NCBI GenBank assembly: GCA_910575255.1
Contig: CAJTEM010000004.1
Coordinates: forward strand, 1 to 64,000
Source: Lachnospiraceae bacterium
GTDB lineage: Bacteria > Bacillota > Clostridia > Lachnospirales > Lachnospiraceae
Direction: 5' to 3'
DNA: 64,000 bases
In this document: one piece after another, positions 38,925 to 48,364 of the stretch
How the letters are laid out: each line of letters opens with the position of its first letter
Position numbering within the stretch: position 1 is the first letter of the stretch
Notes under the pieces: model-generated
Told to the model about the DNA's origin: nothing
Databases searched by the model: none
The model's input: only the letters and a program-made list of their open reading frames with translations
Program-made: the position numbers and the translations under genes

Positions 38925-39173
38925 ATGGCGGCAAAGGAATTGGACGCGCTGAAAGGTGTGGATATCCGGACGGTTGAGAAGGAGGCGCTTACGGATATCC
39001 GGGAGGTGGAGGTTGACAGGAGCCTGTCTTTGGAGGAAAGGAAGATGGCCTATCTGGAAGCGGTGGGGAATCCCTATGCGGTACGGGTGGGGGATATGAA
39101 GGTACGGGTACGGTTTGCGGAGGATGGGGCCTCTTTTGAAGAGGTTTTTGAAAATATGCTGCGGAATGTATAA
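38925..39173 (+). CDS. Small DUF6870-like protein before integrase genes
   Basis: An 82-residue protein: 'LDALKGVDIRTVEKEALTDI' then 'LEERKMAYLEAVGNPYAVRV' and 'GDMKVRVRFAEDGASFEEVF'. This small protein is a frequent companion directly upstream of serine recombinase genes in Lachnospiraceae elements and is called DUF6870 in my recollection. It may help recombination or excision, but no role is established. GGAAAGGAAAGG precedes the ATG. Confidence 0.7.
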   Translation: MAAKELDALKGVDIRTVEKEALTDIREVEVDRSLSLEERKMAYLEAVGNPYAVRVGDMKVRVRFAEDGASFEEVFENMLRNV

Positions 39174-39193
39174 AATAGTTCTGGATTTTTTGA

Positions 39194-39245
39194 GGCGGAG
39201 GCGCTATGATTGTCTTAGGGACAAGTTAGTGCATCCGCCTTTTTG
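39194..39245 (+). terminator. Terminator between DUF6870-like and recombinase genes
   Basis: GGCGGA pairs with TCCGCC at the base of a larger structured loop containing TTGTC/GACAA, followed by TTTTT. A TATGAT box lies inside the loop (39215-39220), so promoter and terminator functions may overlap. Confidence 0.55.
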
Positions 39246-39289
39246 GTTTTGCAGGTGATTCTGGCAGAAAACGAAAGGAGCGGAAGCAC

Positions 39290-40984
39290 ATGGAAAGCAA
39301 ACAATTCAAGAAGATCTATCATGCCGCCATCTATGTCCGGTTATCGAAGGAGGATGGCGATGTTGCGGGCGCGTCTAAGGCGGAGAGCAACAGCATTTCT
39401 AATCAGAGAGAGTTAATCAGAGATTTCCTGAAAGACAAAGAGGATATTGTGGTGGTGTCGGAACGGGTGGACGACGGGTACAGCGGTTCCAGTTTTGAGC
39501 GGCCTTCTTTCAAGCTGATGCTGGAGGATATCAAGAAGGGCGTTGTGGACTGTGTGGTGGTCAAGGACCTGTCCAGGTTCGGGCGGGAGTATATTGATTC
39601 CGGCAGGTATATTGAGCGGCTGTTCCCGGCTATGGGGGTGCGTTTTATTGCGGTGAATGACCATTACGACAGTTTGAAAGGGGACGGCCAGGGGGACGAG
39701 ATTCTGGTTCCTTTTAAGAATTTAATCAATGATGCTTACTGCCGGGATATTTCGGTGAAGATTCGGAGCCATCTGGAAGTGAAGCGGAAGAACGGGGAGT
39801 TTATTGGCGCTTTTGCGCCTTATGGCTATCAGAAGGACGGGGAGGACCATCACAGGCTTGTGGTTGATACTTATGCGGCCGGGGTGGTGCAGGATATTTT
39901 CCGTATGAAGCTGCACGGCATGAGCCAGGATGCCATTGCGGGCAGGCTGAATGAGACGGGGGTGCTGTCTCCTATGGAGTATAAGAGTGCGTCCGGGAGC
40001 AATTACCGGACCGGCTTTAAGACCGGGGAGCGGGCGCTGTGGAGTTCGGTCACGGTACGGCGGATTCTGGAAAATGAATGTTATATCGGGAATCTGGTGC
40101 AGGGCAGGCAGACGACGCCGAACCATAAGGTGAAGAAGCCCATTGTGAAGCCGGAGAAGGACTGGGTGCGGGTTGAGAAGAACCATGAGCCGGTGGTTTC
40201 GGACCGGGATTTTGCCATTGTGCAGAGGCTTCTGGGGATGGATACGAGGATGTCCCCGGAGCAGACGGAGGTGTACCCTCTGGCGGGCATGGTGGTATGT
40301 GCGGACTGCGGCGCGGCCATGGTGAGGAAGAATGTGTGTGCCGGAAAGAAGAAGTACCAGTATTATGTGTGTTCCAGGAATAAGGCGACGAAGGAGTGCG
40401 CAAGCCACAGGATTGCGGCGGAGCGGCTGGAAGAGGCGGTCCTGCATCTTCTGAAAGTGCAGATCGGCAATATCCTTGACTTGAAGCGGGTCATGGAGAA
40501 GGTCTCAGAAATCCCGTTTCAGGAGCTGGATATCCGGGAACTGGAGAAGCGGATTGAGCAGAAAGAAGCGGAGGTCCTGCGGTGTAAGGAACTGCGGAAT
40601 ATGCTTTATGAGGACATGAAGGACGGCATTGTCTCCAAAGAGGACTATATGGAGCTGCATGAAGCGTATACGCAGAGGCGTGACATGGCGGAGGAAGCAG
40701 CGGGGAAGATGAGGCAGGAGATCAGGGACATTCTTGCTTCCAATACGGACAAGTACCGGTGGCTGGATTATTTTGCGGAGCATAGGAATATTGACCGGCT
40801 GACAAGGAACGTGGCGGTGGAGCTGATCGACAGGGTGAAGGTCGTGGATAAGGATACGGTGGAAGTGGTTTTCAGCTTCGGGGACTGTTATAAGGAGGTT
40901 CTGGAAGGGCTGAAACATGCGGGCTGTGAGGTGGTCTGCGACAGCCGGGGCAGGGTCCGGTTTGAATGGAAGGAGGCGGTATAG
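39290..40984 (+). CDS. Large serine recombinase 1
   Basis: A 564-residue large serine recombinase. The catalytic domain has Ser19 in 'AAIYVRLSKEDGD', 'DDGYSGSSFERPSFKLMLED' and 'VVKDLSRFGREYIDSGRYIE' with the conserved Arg residues. A recombinase domain (GAFAPYGYQKDGEDHH...) follows, then a zinc ribbon ('MVVCADCGAAMVRKNVCAGK' with later Cys residues) and a coiled coil. It probably integrates or excises the prophage. The start follows AAAGGAGCGG. It is the first of three such genes; the next starts one base after its stop. Confidence 0.92.
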   Translation: MESKQFKKIYHAAIYVRLSKEDGDVAGASKAESNSISNQRELIRDFLKDKEDIVVVSERVDDGYSGSSFERPSFKLMLEDIKKGVVDCVVVKDLSRFGREYIDSGRYIERLFPAMGVRFIAVNDHYDSLKGDGQGDEILVPFKNLINDAYCRDISVKIRSHLEVKRKNGEFIGAFAPYGYQKDGEDHHRLVVDTYAAGVVQDIFRMKLHGMSQDAIAGRLNETGVLSPMEYKSASGSNYRTGFKTGERALWSSVTVRRILENECYIGNLVQGRQTTPNHKVKKPIVKPEKDWVRVEKNHEPVVSDRDFAIVQRLLGMDTRMSPEQTEVYPLAGMVVCADCGAAMVRKNVCAGKKKYQYYVCSRNKATKECASHRIAAERLEEAVLHLLKVQIGNILDLKRVMEKVSEIPFQELDIRELEKRIEQKEAEVLRCKELRNMLYEDMKDGIVSKEDYMELHEAYTQRRDMAEEAAGKMRQEIRDILASNTDKYRWLDYFAEHRNIDRLTRNVAVELIDRVKVVDKDTVEVVFSFGDCYKEVLEGLKHAGCEVVCDSRGRVRFEWKEAV

Positions 40985-40985
40985 C

Positions 40986-42665
40986 ATGGCGAGGAAGTCT
41001 AAGAAAGTGGATTTTGTGAATGTGAACGATCTGCCGGAGGCCGGCGCCGTGCCGGCTCCGGTGAGGGCGGCTTGTTATAAGGCGGGGCTGTATGCCAGGC
41101 TTTCCGAGGAAACGGAAGAGAACCGGGAGCGGGCGACGGTGGAGACACAGATGGAGCTTCTGCGGAAGTTCGCGGCGGAGCGGGAGGATATGGTCATTGC
41201 TAGGGAGTATGCGGATATCTCCTGCACGGGCACGAATTTTGAGCGTCCGGGGTTTGAGGAAATGATGCGGGACATGAGGGATGGGGTGATTGACTGTATC
41301 ATTGTAAAGGATCTGTCCAGGCTGGGAAGAGACTATGTGGAGACGGGTAATTATATTGAGAGGGTGTTCCCGTTCTTTGATGTGAGGTTTATTGCGGTGA
41401 CGGACGGGTATGATTCGGATAAGCCGGGTGAGGAACTGCTGATGCCGCTGAAAAACATGATCAATGAGATGTATGTCAAGGATCTGTCTAAGAAGATGAA
41501 ATCTGCGTATAGGGCCATGTGGCAGAAAGGGGAATATTCTTCCGGGTCGGTTCCGTATGGATATGTCAATGAGGGAAGACGGCTGCAGCCGGATGACGGG
41601 GCAAAGGAAACCGTACAGGAGATATTCAGATTGTTTCTGCGGGGCAGTTCTTTGAAGGAGATCGCAAGGATTCTTTCCGCAAAAACTGTCAATCCGAAAG
41701 CCTATAAGACGTTACGGTTCGGGCATGAGGTTCCGGACGGGATGAACACGGAATGGAACTGTGTAACGGTGCGGGCAATCCTTACCAATCATGCCTATAT
41801 CGGAGCCAGTGTCCATAATAAGAACAAACGGGTGAACGGGAAGCAGGTCAGGACCCCGAAGGAGGAATGGATCATTGTGGAGGATACCCATGAACCGTTG
41901 GTCAGCAGGGAGGATTTTGACATGGTCCAGGAAATGCTTGCGGACAATGTAAAGCAGTTTCATTCTACACATGGCAAAAACGGCTTTGACCATTCCAGGT
42001 TTAATCTGGTGGGGAAAAAGATTGTATGTGCGGACTGTGGAAAGATTATGGGATTTCGTACAGAGGGAACCAGGCATATCAATAAATTTTACCGGTGCAA
42101 GACCTATCTGGATACGACAAAGAAGGGCTGTACGAACCATAAGGTATCTCTGGGAACGGTGAACCGGGCTGTTTTTGAAGCAGTCCGTGAGCATATGAGG
42201 CTCTGCGTGGATACGGAGGACGCTGTGAGGCGGAAGAACGGCGGAGCTGACAGCGTGAGGAGATATGATGTTTATGGGAAGGAAGCTGGCCGGATAGAGA
42301 GGGAGCTGCAGAGGACGACGGAAGTAAAGGCAGGCATTTTTGAGGATTATAAGGACGGGCTGATTGATGAAGAGCAGTATGCAGAGATCAGCGGGAAGTA
42401 TGCAGTGAAGGTGAAGGAGCTTTCTGCAAGGCTTGATGAGATGCTGAAAGCCCAGGCGGAGTATTCCAGGGAGTACCGTGTTGACGGGGGATGGAAAGCG
42501 GCGGTGGAGCGGTTCCGGAATGAGCAGGAGCTGACAAGGGAGATGGCGGAGGCTTTTGTGGACAAGGTTCTGGTATATGAGGATGGGAGTGTCAGGGTGC
42601 ATCTGAAATATGATAAGGAACTGAAAGACCTGTTGAGTCTTGGGACAGAGAGGGAGGCGGTGTAA
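40986..42665 (+). CDS. Large serine recombinase 2
   Basis: A 559-residue large serine recombinase from ATG 40986. The catalytic Ser40 is in 'AGLYARLSEETEE', set back by a 30-residue extension absent from the other two; 'CTGTNFERPGFEEMMRDM' and 'VKDLSRLGRDYVETGNYIER' follow. The recombinase domain starts near 'GSVPYGYVNEGRR', and the zinc ribbon is 'KIVCADCGKIMGFRTEG'. All catalytic features are intact. It is in an operon with the recombinases on both sides (no spacing downstream). Confidence 0.92.
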   Translation: MARKSKKVDFVNVNDLPEAGAVPAPVRAACYKAGLYARLSEETEENRERATVETQMELLRKFAAEREDMVIAREYADISCTGTNFERPGFEEMMRDMRDGVIDCIIVKDLSRLGRDYVETGNYIERVFPFFDVRFIAVTDGYDSDKPGEELLMPLKNMINEMYVKDLSKKMKSAYRAMWQKGEYSSGSVPYGYVNEGRRLQPDDGAKETVQEIFRLFLRGSSLKEIARILSAKTVNPKAYKTLRFGHEVPDGMNTEWNCVTVRAILTNHAYIGASVHNKNKRVNGKQVRTPKEEWIIVEDTHEPLVSREDFDMVQEMLADNVKQFHSTHGKNGFDHSRFNLVGKKIVCADCGKIMGFRTEGTRHINKFYRCKTYLDTTKKGCTNHKVSLGTVNRAVFEAVREHMRLCVDTEDAVRRKNGGADSVRRYDVYGKEAGRIERELQRTTEVKAGIFEDYKDGLIDEEQYAEISGKYAVKVKELSARLDEMLKAQAEYSREYRVDGGWKAAVERFRNEQELTREMAEAFVDKVLVYEDGSVRVHLKYDKELKDLLSLGTEREAV

Positions 42666-44240
42666 ATGGATAGGATTATGGCTGCCATGTATCTCCGTCT
42701 CTCCAATGAGGACAGGGATAAGGAAAAGGGAGAAGAGAGCAACAGCATTTCAGCGCAGAGAGCGCTTCTGACAAGGCATATAGAGGAACTGCTGCGGGGG
42801 CAGGAATACAGTATCACGGAGTTTTGTGATGACGGATATTCCGGCGTTGATTTCCGCAGGCCGGGAGTGCAGGCATTGATTGAGGCGGCAAAGAGCGGGG
42901 ATATCCATATGATCGTTGTAAAGGACTTCTCACGGTTCGGCAGGGATTATCTGGAGGTGGGGCGGTTCCTGGAATATATCTTCCCTATTTTGCAGGTACG
43001 GTTTGTGTCTGTGAATGACGGTTACGACAGTGCCGATAAGTTCGGGGCTACAGGCGGTATGAGTGTTGCGTTGAAGAACCTGGTGTATGGGATGTACAGT
43101 GCTGATTTGTCAAAGAAAGTCCGGTCTGCCAGGGATACGAGGGTTAGGAACGGGGAGTTTGTCGGGCAGTTTGCGCCGTATGGGTATCGGAAGAATCCGG
43201 AGGATAGGCATGAGCTTCTGGTTGATGAAGATGCGGCGTGGGTGGTCCGTAAGGTCTTTCATATGGCGGCAGAGGGGATCAGCCATTCGGAGATCGCAAG
43301 GCGGCTGAATGAAGAGGGGATTCCCACAAGGTATATGTATCATAAGCTGAAAGGCGATAATTTCCCGGACAAACAGCCCCATGTGAAGATAAAGAAATGG
43401 GATAACAGTGCGGTCAGGGATATCGTTACGAATGAGACTTATCTGGGGACGCTGTTCTGGAACCGTGCGAAGTGCGGGATGGATACCGATAAGAAACGGG
43501 TGGAGCAGCCCAGGGAGAAGTGGATTGTGATAGAAGGGCAGCATGAGGCGCTTGTCTCCCAGGAGGTTTTTAAGAGGGCGAATGACAACCTGGCGGGGCT
43601 TGACGTGAGCGGGCGGAAGACGGGCGTGAGGAATCTGTTCTTTGTCTGCGGATACTGTGGGAAGGGTCTGCGGTTTTCCGGCAGGAAGAAGGAAAAGTAT
43701 CTCTGCAGGAGCCGGACGCAGGAGGCGGAGAATGACTGCCAGAGGGTGGAGGTCAGCAGGAAAGAGATTGAGGATGCAGTGCTGGAGCAGGTGAGGGTGA
43801 TGGCGGATATGCTGATGGAAGAAAGGGTTGTCCGCAGAGAAGCCCGGAAAGGTAATAAGGCATCGGAGCTTGATGCGGTGATTGCTGACAGCACAAAGGA
43901 GCTGGGGCAGTGGAAGGGGACGAAGATGCGTCTGTATGAGCGGTATAAAGCCGGAGAGGTCAGCCGGGAGGAATATATGGAGAGGATTGAAAAGGGCAGG
44001 GTTCGGATGGAGGAATTGGAGCGGGCCAGGCATGGGGCGCAGGCGGAACTTGACCGGATGCAGGAGGTTTCCGGTCCGGAGGAAATACCGGACGAGGAAC
44101 TGAATGGGCTTTCCGAGCTGGAGGTTTTTGATAAGGACAGGCTGAAAACGCTGATTGAGAAAGTGGTTGTTTATGGGGAGGATGCCATGGAGATTGTGTG
44201 GAAAGTGCGGAGTCCTTTTAAGGATGGGAAAACTGCATAG
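42666..44240 (+). CDS. Large serine recombinase 3
   Basis: A 524-residue large serine recombinase. The catalytic Ser13 is in 'AAMYLRLSNEDRD', with 'DDGYSGVDFRRPGVQALIEA' and 'VKDFSRFGRDYLEVGRFLEY'. The recombinase domain shows 'GQFAPYGYRKNPEDRHELLV'; the zinc ribbon 'FFVCGYCGKGLRFSGRKKEK' is followed by a long coiled coil. Its ATG is the base after the previous stop. As the last phage gene it lies near the right attachment site, which I could not define because the left end is outside the window. Confidence 0.92.
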   Translation: MDRIMAAMYLRLSNEDRDKEKGEESNSISAQRALLTRHIEELLRGQEYSITEFCDDGYSGVDFRRPGVQALIEAAKSGDIHMIVVKDFSRFGRDYLEVGRFLEYIFPILQVRFVSVNDGYDSADKFGATGGMSVALKNLVYGMYSADLSKKVRSARDTRVRNGEFVGQFAPYGYRKNPEDRHELLVDEDAAWVVRKVFHMAAEGISHSEIARRLNEEGIPTRYMYHKLKGDNFPDKQPHVKIKKWDNSAVRDIVTNETYLGTLFWNRAKCGMDTDKKRVEQPREKWIVIEGQHEALVSQEVFKRANDNLAGLDVSGRKTGVRNLFFVCGYCGKGLRFSGRKKEKYLCRSRTQEAENDCQRVEVSRKEIEDAVLEQVRVMADMLMEERVVRREARKGNKASELDAVIADSTKELGQWKGTKMRLYERYKAGEVSREEYMERIEKGRVRMEELERARHGAQAELDRMQEVSGPEEIPDEELNGLSELEVFDKDRLKTLIEKVVVYGEDAMEIVWKVRSPFKDGKTA

Positions 44241-44322
44241 AAGAGTGGAAGAAGTTCTTCTAATGACTGGATCAGTGTGGTATGATTGGAAATGAAACAA
44301 GGAAAGCAGGAGGACGAAAGGC

Positions 44323-44655
44323 ATGAGCATAGTTGTAAATATTTATTATAGCGGGACAGGCGGGAATGCGCGGAAATTTGCGGAGGAAATGGAGAGCAGC
44401 GGGACTGTGGCGGAAATCCGTAAGGAAGAGGGGAATCTGCGGTATGAGTATTTCATTCCCATGGCAGACCCGGAGACGGTGCTGCTGATTGACTGCTGGA
44501 AAGACCAGGAGGCGATTGACCGGCACCATGCTTCTCCGATGATGGAGAAGATTGCGGAGCTCCGGGTGAAGTATGATCTGCATATGAGGGTGGAGAGGTA
44601 TGTGTCTGACGAGGATGGGATACCAGAGGCGGACAGCCGTTTTATTAAAGAGTAG
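44323..44655 (+). CDS. Putative quinol monooxygenase (ABM domain)
   Basis: A 110-residue antibiotic biosynthesis monooxygenase (ABM)-fold protein: 'MSIVVNIYYSGTGGNARKFA', 'GNLRYEYFIPMADPETVLLI' then 'DCWKDQEAIDRHHASPMMEK'. These dimeric ferredoxin-fold proteins often oxidise quinols or similar small molecules. AGGAGG precedes the ATG. It is the first gene after the recombinases and is likely host DNA next to the prophage end, or recently carried cargo. Confidence 0.8.
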   Translation: MSIVVNIYYSGTGGNARKFAEEMESSGTVAEIRKEEGNLRYEYFIPMADPETVLLIDCWKDQEAIDRHHASPMMEKIAELRVKYDLHMRVERYVSDEDGIPEADSRFIKE

Positions 44656-44727
44656 AATGGGAGCCATGGGCAGGTGCTGTCCGTGGCTCAATAAATATGT
44701 AAAAAAATTTTTATTCCTTACTTGACA

Positions 44728-45231
44728 CGGGCAGAGCTGGTTCTTCTGCACGAGCCGAAAGATGCCGGATATTACGAGTTCTCCGCAAAAGAAGACCTCG
44801 TTCTGACAAACCGTTATCCGGGATTTACGCCAGAGCAAATCAAGAAAAGCTTCCACGCGGACACCTACTGCTTCGACTCCATCCCGGAGAAAGCGTGCTT
44901 TATGCAGTACATCACCAGCGGCAAGGTCAAGGAGGTTTATTTCACGGGGATGTTCACATCAAATCAAGAGGATCTCTCCGTACACTACTACGATCCCGAA
45001 TCAGGAAGAATCCGTCAATATTATCCGGATTTTCTTGCAAAGATGACTGATGGTTCTTATCGGCTCATTGAAGTTAAGGGAGACAACAAAATTGATGACA
45101 TTGTGGTAAAAGCGAAACAAGCTGCCGCTGAGGAGATGGCGGTTGCCAGCGGAATACATTATCTTATGTATGCAGGCTCCCGAATTATTAATTCTCATAT
45201 TCTGGACGATGAGCCGATGGCTTATTCATAA
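44728..45231 (+). pseudogene. Type III restriction enzyme Res subunit, C-terminal fragment
   Basis: About 168 residues of open frame match only the C-terminal end of type III restriction/helicase subunits: 'SFHADTYCFDSIPEKACFMQ', 'VKEVYFTGMFTSNQEDLSVH', 'QYYPDFLAKMTDGSYRLIEV' with KGDN (a PD-(D/E)XK nuclease core: D, E-V-K), and 'AAEEMAVASGIHYLMYAG'. The helicase domain of about 700 residues is missing. The frame abuts the 15-bp repeat ATTCCTTACTTGACA, so the gene was cut there. A TTG at 44722 could start translation, but I consider it a remnant. Confidence 0.75.
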
Positions 45232-45484
45232 TAAGCATCATAAAGGTACAAGTAACTTTGGTGCGAACTGAAAGTCGCTATCTTAAGTGTACCCTCAGTG
45301 GACAAAGGGCGTGTGTCCCCTTGTCCACTGAGGGTATCAAAGGGTGTTGTCATATCCACTCATGATATCCTACCATGAAATGCAGTATTAGTACATCGTT
45401 GCATTAATAATTGAGTAATATTATGCGAGGGTGTAGCTATTTGATACAAAAGCCTATAACTGTTTAGAACTCATGTAATTTCAA
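45232..45484. repeat. Non-coding gap with 16-bp perfect inverted repeat
   Basis: TACCCTCAGTGGACAA (45290-45305) and TTGTCCACTGAGGGTA (45321-45336) are exact complements around a 15-nt centre that can pair further (GGG/CCC). No T-run follows, so it is not an ordinary terminator. The remainder of this 253-nt stretch shows no gene. Confidence 0.65.
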
Positions 45485-46054
45485 TCAGGCGCAATCACTG
45501 ACATACTCTTTTGCACATTGAATAAGCATCCATTCCGTATAAGGAAGTCTGCTCCCGGTTTTGGCTCTGTATTCCTCGTCTGCTCTGCACTCCGGGCAGA
45601 TAAATATCCGGCCTCCCTCCATGCTGGGTGTAAAATATGTCATGTTTCCTCCGCAGCGTGGACAGCGTAAAAGAGTTTCCTTTTTCTGGGCTTTCTCCAA
45701 CAGCTCCTTACACCCGGATTCGCTATTCAGATCATATTTTTCCATAAACTCCTTTTTAATGGATACCCTTTCCATATTTTCTAATTTTTCCTGGAACTCC
45801 GTCATTTCCTGGAATATATCTAGCGCACCCATAAGCTGGTTTAGCTTATCCAGTGTCAGCCATTCCTCGAAACCGGTTTTCTCCATATTGATTGTCGGGT
45901 CTCCCAAATATGCCAAATATGCAATCATGGCAAAATCATTTTCCTTTTCAATGGCGTCCATAAGGGCTGCCACTGCCAGATTTCCATTGTTAAAGTTTTT
46001 TCTGCCTGCTTTGTTGCTGCAGTTTCTAGCTACTCTGATTTTTCTCTTGCTCAT
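45485..46054 (-). CDS. Zinc-ribbon protein, unknown function
   Basis: A 189-residue minus-strand protein. The N-terminus is basic (MSKRKIRVARNCSNKAGRKN), the middle helical and acidic (WLTLDKLNQLMGALDIFQEM), and the C-terminus carries a clear four-Cys zinc ribbon (CPRCGGNMTYFTPSMEGGRI followed by FICPECRADEE). The function is not recognised. It lies upstream of and divergent from the methyltransferase pair, so it could regulate it or belong to the same restriction-modification module. Confidence 0.7.
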   Translation of the reverse strand: MSKRKIRVARNCSNKAGRKNFNNGNLAVAALMDAIEKENDFAMIAYLAYLGDPTINMEKTGFEEWLTLDKLNQLMGALDIFQEMTEFQEKLENMERVSIKKEFMEKYDLNSESGCKELLEKAQKKETLLRCPRCGGNMTYFTPSMEGGRIFICPECRADEEYRAKTGSRLPYTEWMLIQCAKEYVSDCA

Positions 46055-46494
46055 ACTGTTTTCTCCTTTTCCTTTGATTTTTGTTTTTGGGTTCCGCCCG
46101 CCTTTGGATTACCGCCGGGATGGCTCCGGTACAGCGCTTCGCCTTCCGCCCTCCTCCAGGCTTCAGGTTTCCGGTAGTTACGGGTCATTCTGTTTTCAAT
46201 GTGCGGTTTTAGACAACAAAAAGGCCAACTCTGTATGATTTTCAGCTTTTCCTAAACCCTCTGGTTTGTTGCTTATTCATCATATCGAGTTGGCCAACTC
46301 TTTTTGATCTGTTTTATCCTCCACCTTAACGGTGGATTTACAGTCTACAGCAGATTCCCTCTATTGTCAACCGCTTTTTTAAAATTTTTTCAACTTGTTC
46401 CAAAACTTGTTATTTCTGTCTTTTTTTACCACCAGGTCTTACATCCTATTTTCAGCAGAACTTTTCTGACTAATACAGTAGGAGTAAGATTTTT
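46055..46494. other. Divergent intergenic region
   Basis: No gene is seen in 440 nt between the divergent zinc-ribbon and methyltransferase genes. GGCCAACTC at about 46222 and the palindrome GAGTTGGCCAACTC at about 46289 followed by TTTTT form an inverted pair that may act as terminator or operator. The part after 46350 is AT-rich with T-tracts and probably holds the methyltransferase promoter. Confidence 0.45.
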
Positions 46495-47514
46495 ATGAGC
46501 AGTACATTTACCTTTATAGATTTATTCTGTGGAATCGGCGGGTTCCGTCTGGCTATGGAGAGCATCTGCGGCATCTGCGTCTTTTCCTCCGATAAAAGCA
46601 GGAGGGCAAGGGAAACTTACTTTTCCAACTTCCACGAGGTCCCAGCCGGGAACATTACGAAAATAGAGGCTGAAGATATTCCTACCTTTGATGTCCTCTG
46701 CGGCGGCTTTCCCTGCCAGCCGTTCTCCATGGCCGGGAAAAAGAGAGGGTTTGAGGATAAGAGAGGGCAGATGTTTTTTGAAATAGCCCGGATTGTAAAG
46801 CACCACAAACCGAAAGCGCTGTTTCTGGAAAACGTGGCCCACTTAATCCGCCATGACGGCGGAAGAACCTTCCGGGTGATTACAGAAACCCTGGACGGCT
46901 TAGGCTATGATGTCCACTATAAAGTCCTGACGGCTTCCGACTATGGAGTGGCACAGATCCGGAAAAGGGTCTACCTTGTCTGTTTCCGCAAGGATTTACA
47001 AGCGGAGTTTTCCTTCCCTGAACCCACTTTTGAGGATGTGGCTGTTGAGGATTTCCTGGAATCCATTGTTGACGAAAGCTATTTTCTTGATCCTGATCTC
47101 GTTACATTTTACAAACCGGATATTGAGACAAGGACCCTGGACACTTACCGTTTAGGCTATGTCGGCACACCGGGACAGGGCAGGAGGGTTTACAGTGCCA
47201 AGGGCGTTTCCGCAACTTTTGTGGTATCCGCCAGAGGTCCCTGCGGAGGCACGGAAGCGTATCTTGTAAACGGCAGGGTGAGAAGGCCGACACCTGCGGA
47301 AGCAAAACGGATTATGGGATTTCCAGAGGATTTCCTTTTTCCCGTGACAGACAGCAAAGCCCTGGAGCTGCTGGGAAACAGTGTGGCGGTTCCGGTCTTA
47401 AAGCGTATCGCGGGACAGATGGCGGCAACCGGAATATTTGAGAACCAGGAGGATTTTACCAACGGGCAGAGCCGCTCTGTCAGCCTCCAGGACAAGCAGG
47501 AGGCAGCCTCATGA
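46495..47514 (+). CDS. DNA cytosine-5 methyltransferase (HhaI-like)
   Basis: A 339-residue C5 methyltransferase with uninterrupted motifs: I 'FIDLFCGIGGFRLAMES', IV 'VLCGGFPCQPFSMAGKKRGF' with the catalytic Cys, VI 'ALFLENVAHLIRHDGG', VIII 'AQIRKRVYLVCF', IX 'RRPTPAEAKRIMGFPEDFLF' and X 'LLGNSVAVPVLKRIA'. Unlike the prophage enzyme at 13748 it has no intein. It overlaps the following methyltransferase by 4 nt, so the two are co-expressed, probably for protection of a mobile element or as part of a restriction system whose nuclease I do not see. Confidence 0.92.
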   Translation: MSSTFTFIDLFCGIGGFRLAMESICGICVFSSDKSRRARETYFSNFHEVPAGNITKIEAEDIPTFDVLCGGFPCQPFSMAGKKRGFEDKRGQMFFEIARIVKHHKPKALFLENVAHLIRHDGGRTFRVITETLDGLGYDVHYKVLTASDYGVAQIRKRVYLVCFRKDLQAEFSFPEPTFEDVAVEDFLESIVDESYFLDPDLVTFYKPDIETRTLDTYRLGYVGTPGQGRRVYSAKGVSATFVVSARGPCGGTEAYLVNGRVRRPTPAEAKRIMGFPEDFLFPVTDSKALELLGNSVAVPVLKRIAGQMAATGIFENQEDFTNGQSRSVSLQDKQEAAS

Positions 47515-48248
47515 CAGAAACCAATAAGATTTACCACATGGACTGTCTGGAGGGCTTAAAACGGCTGCCGGATTCCTGCGTTGACCTGATTATGACCGAC
47601 CCGCCTTATCTGATTAAGGATACCCATGCCGGAGGACATTCCCAACTTGCCAGGAGTATTCAGCCAATCAATGACTGTCTAAAAGAAAATGACCTTGTTT
47701 CCGGCATGAACCCTCTCGTTCTCCCGGAACTGGTCCGGGTTATGAAACGGATCAACTGTTACATATGGTGCAACAAGGCCCAGATTCCCGGTTATCTGGA
47801 TTTCTTTGTAGACGGATTAGGCTGCTCCTTCGATATGATTGTCTGGTGGAAAACGAATCCGCCGCCGACTTTCCACAACAAATATCTTTCTGACAAGGAA
47901 TACTGTCTGTACTTCCGCAAGGGCGGCTACTGTCAGCCGGATTCTTATGAGAAGGCAAAAACCGTATACTTCCAGCCTATTAATATCTATGATAAAAAGG
48001 ATTATCCGCACCCTACCATAAAACCTTTGAATATCATAAAGAATCTGATTGAAAACAGTTCCCGGCCCGGCGACCTGGTTCTTGATCCGTTTTTAGGCTC
48101 TGGCACCACGGCGGCGGCCTGCCTGGAGCTTGGGAGGAACTACCTGGGATATGAGATAAACCCGGAGTATTTTGGGACTGCTGAAAAAAGGATTCTGGAT
48201 ACCAGGGCAGCGGAAAGAATGATTAAAAATACACAAAATCCAGAGTGA
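47511..48248 (+). CDS. DNA N6-adenine/N4-cytosine methyltransferase
   Basis: A 245-residue beta-class amino-methyltransferase. Motif IV 'VDLIMTDPPYLIKD' comes first, target recognition lies in the middle ('FDMIVWWKTNPPPTFHNKYL'), and motif I 'GDLVLDPFLGSGTTAAACLE' with 'GRNYLGYEINPEYF' closes the protein. The DPPY catalytic motif fits N6-adenine or N4-cytosine transfer. The start overlaps the C5 enzyme's stop (ATGA). The same pair of methyltransferases is often seen on conjugative elements. Confidence 0.92.
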   Translation: MTETNKIYHMDCLEGLKRLPDSCVDLIMTDPPYLIKDTHAGGHSQLARSIQPINDCLKENDLVSGMNPLVLPELVRVMKRINCYIWCNKAQIPGYLDFFVDGLGCSFDMIVWWKTNPPPTFHNKYLSDKEYCLYFRKGGYCQPDSYEKAKTVYFQPINIYDKKDYPHPTIKPLNIIKNLIENSSRPGDLVLDPFLGSGTTAAACLELGRNYLGYEINPEYFGTAEKRILDTRAAERMIKNTQNPE

Positions 48249-48364
48249 AACTTTGTGCAATATTTTATCGTTTCCAACGTGTCCATTTTCCCTGAATCTC
48301 AGCATATTAAAGGTGTCTGAAAGAATCAGATACAGAACAAACAAGGAAAGGACACAAAAAGGAA

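Noticed and set aside
44240-44722. tRNA gene as right attachment site
   Set aside because: No cloverleaf or CCA-type end was found near the recombinase genes; the attachment site remains undefined.
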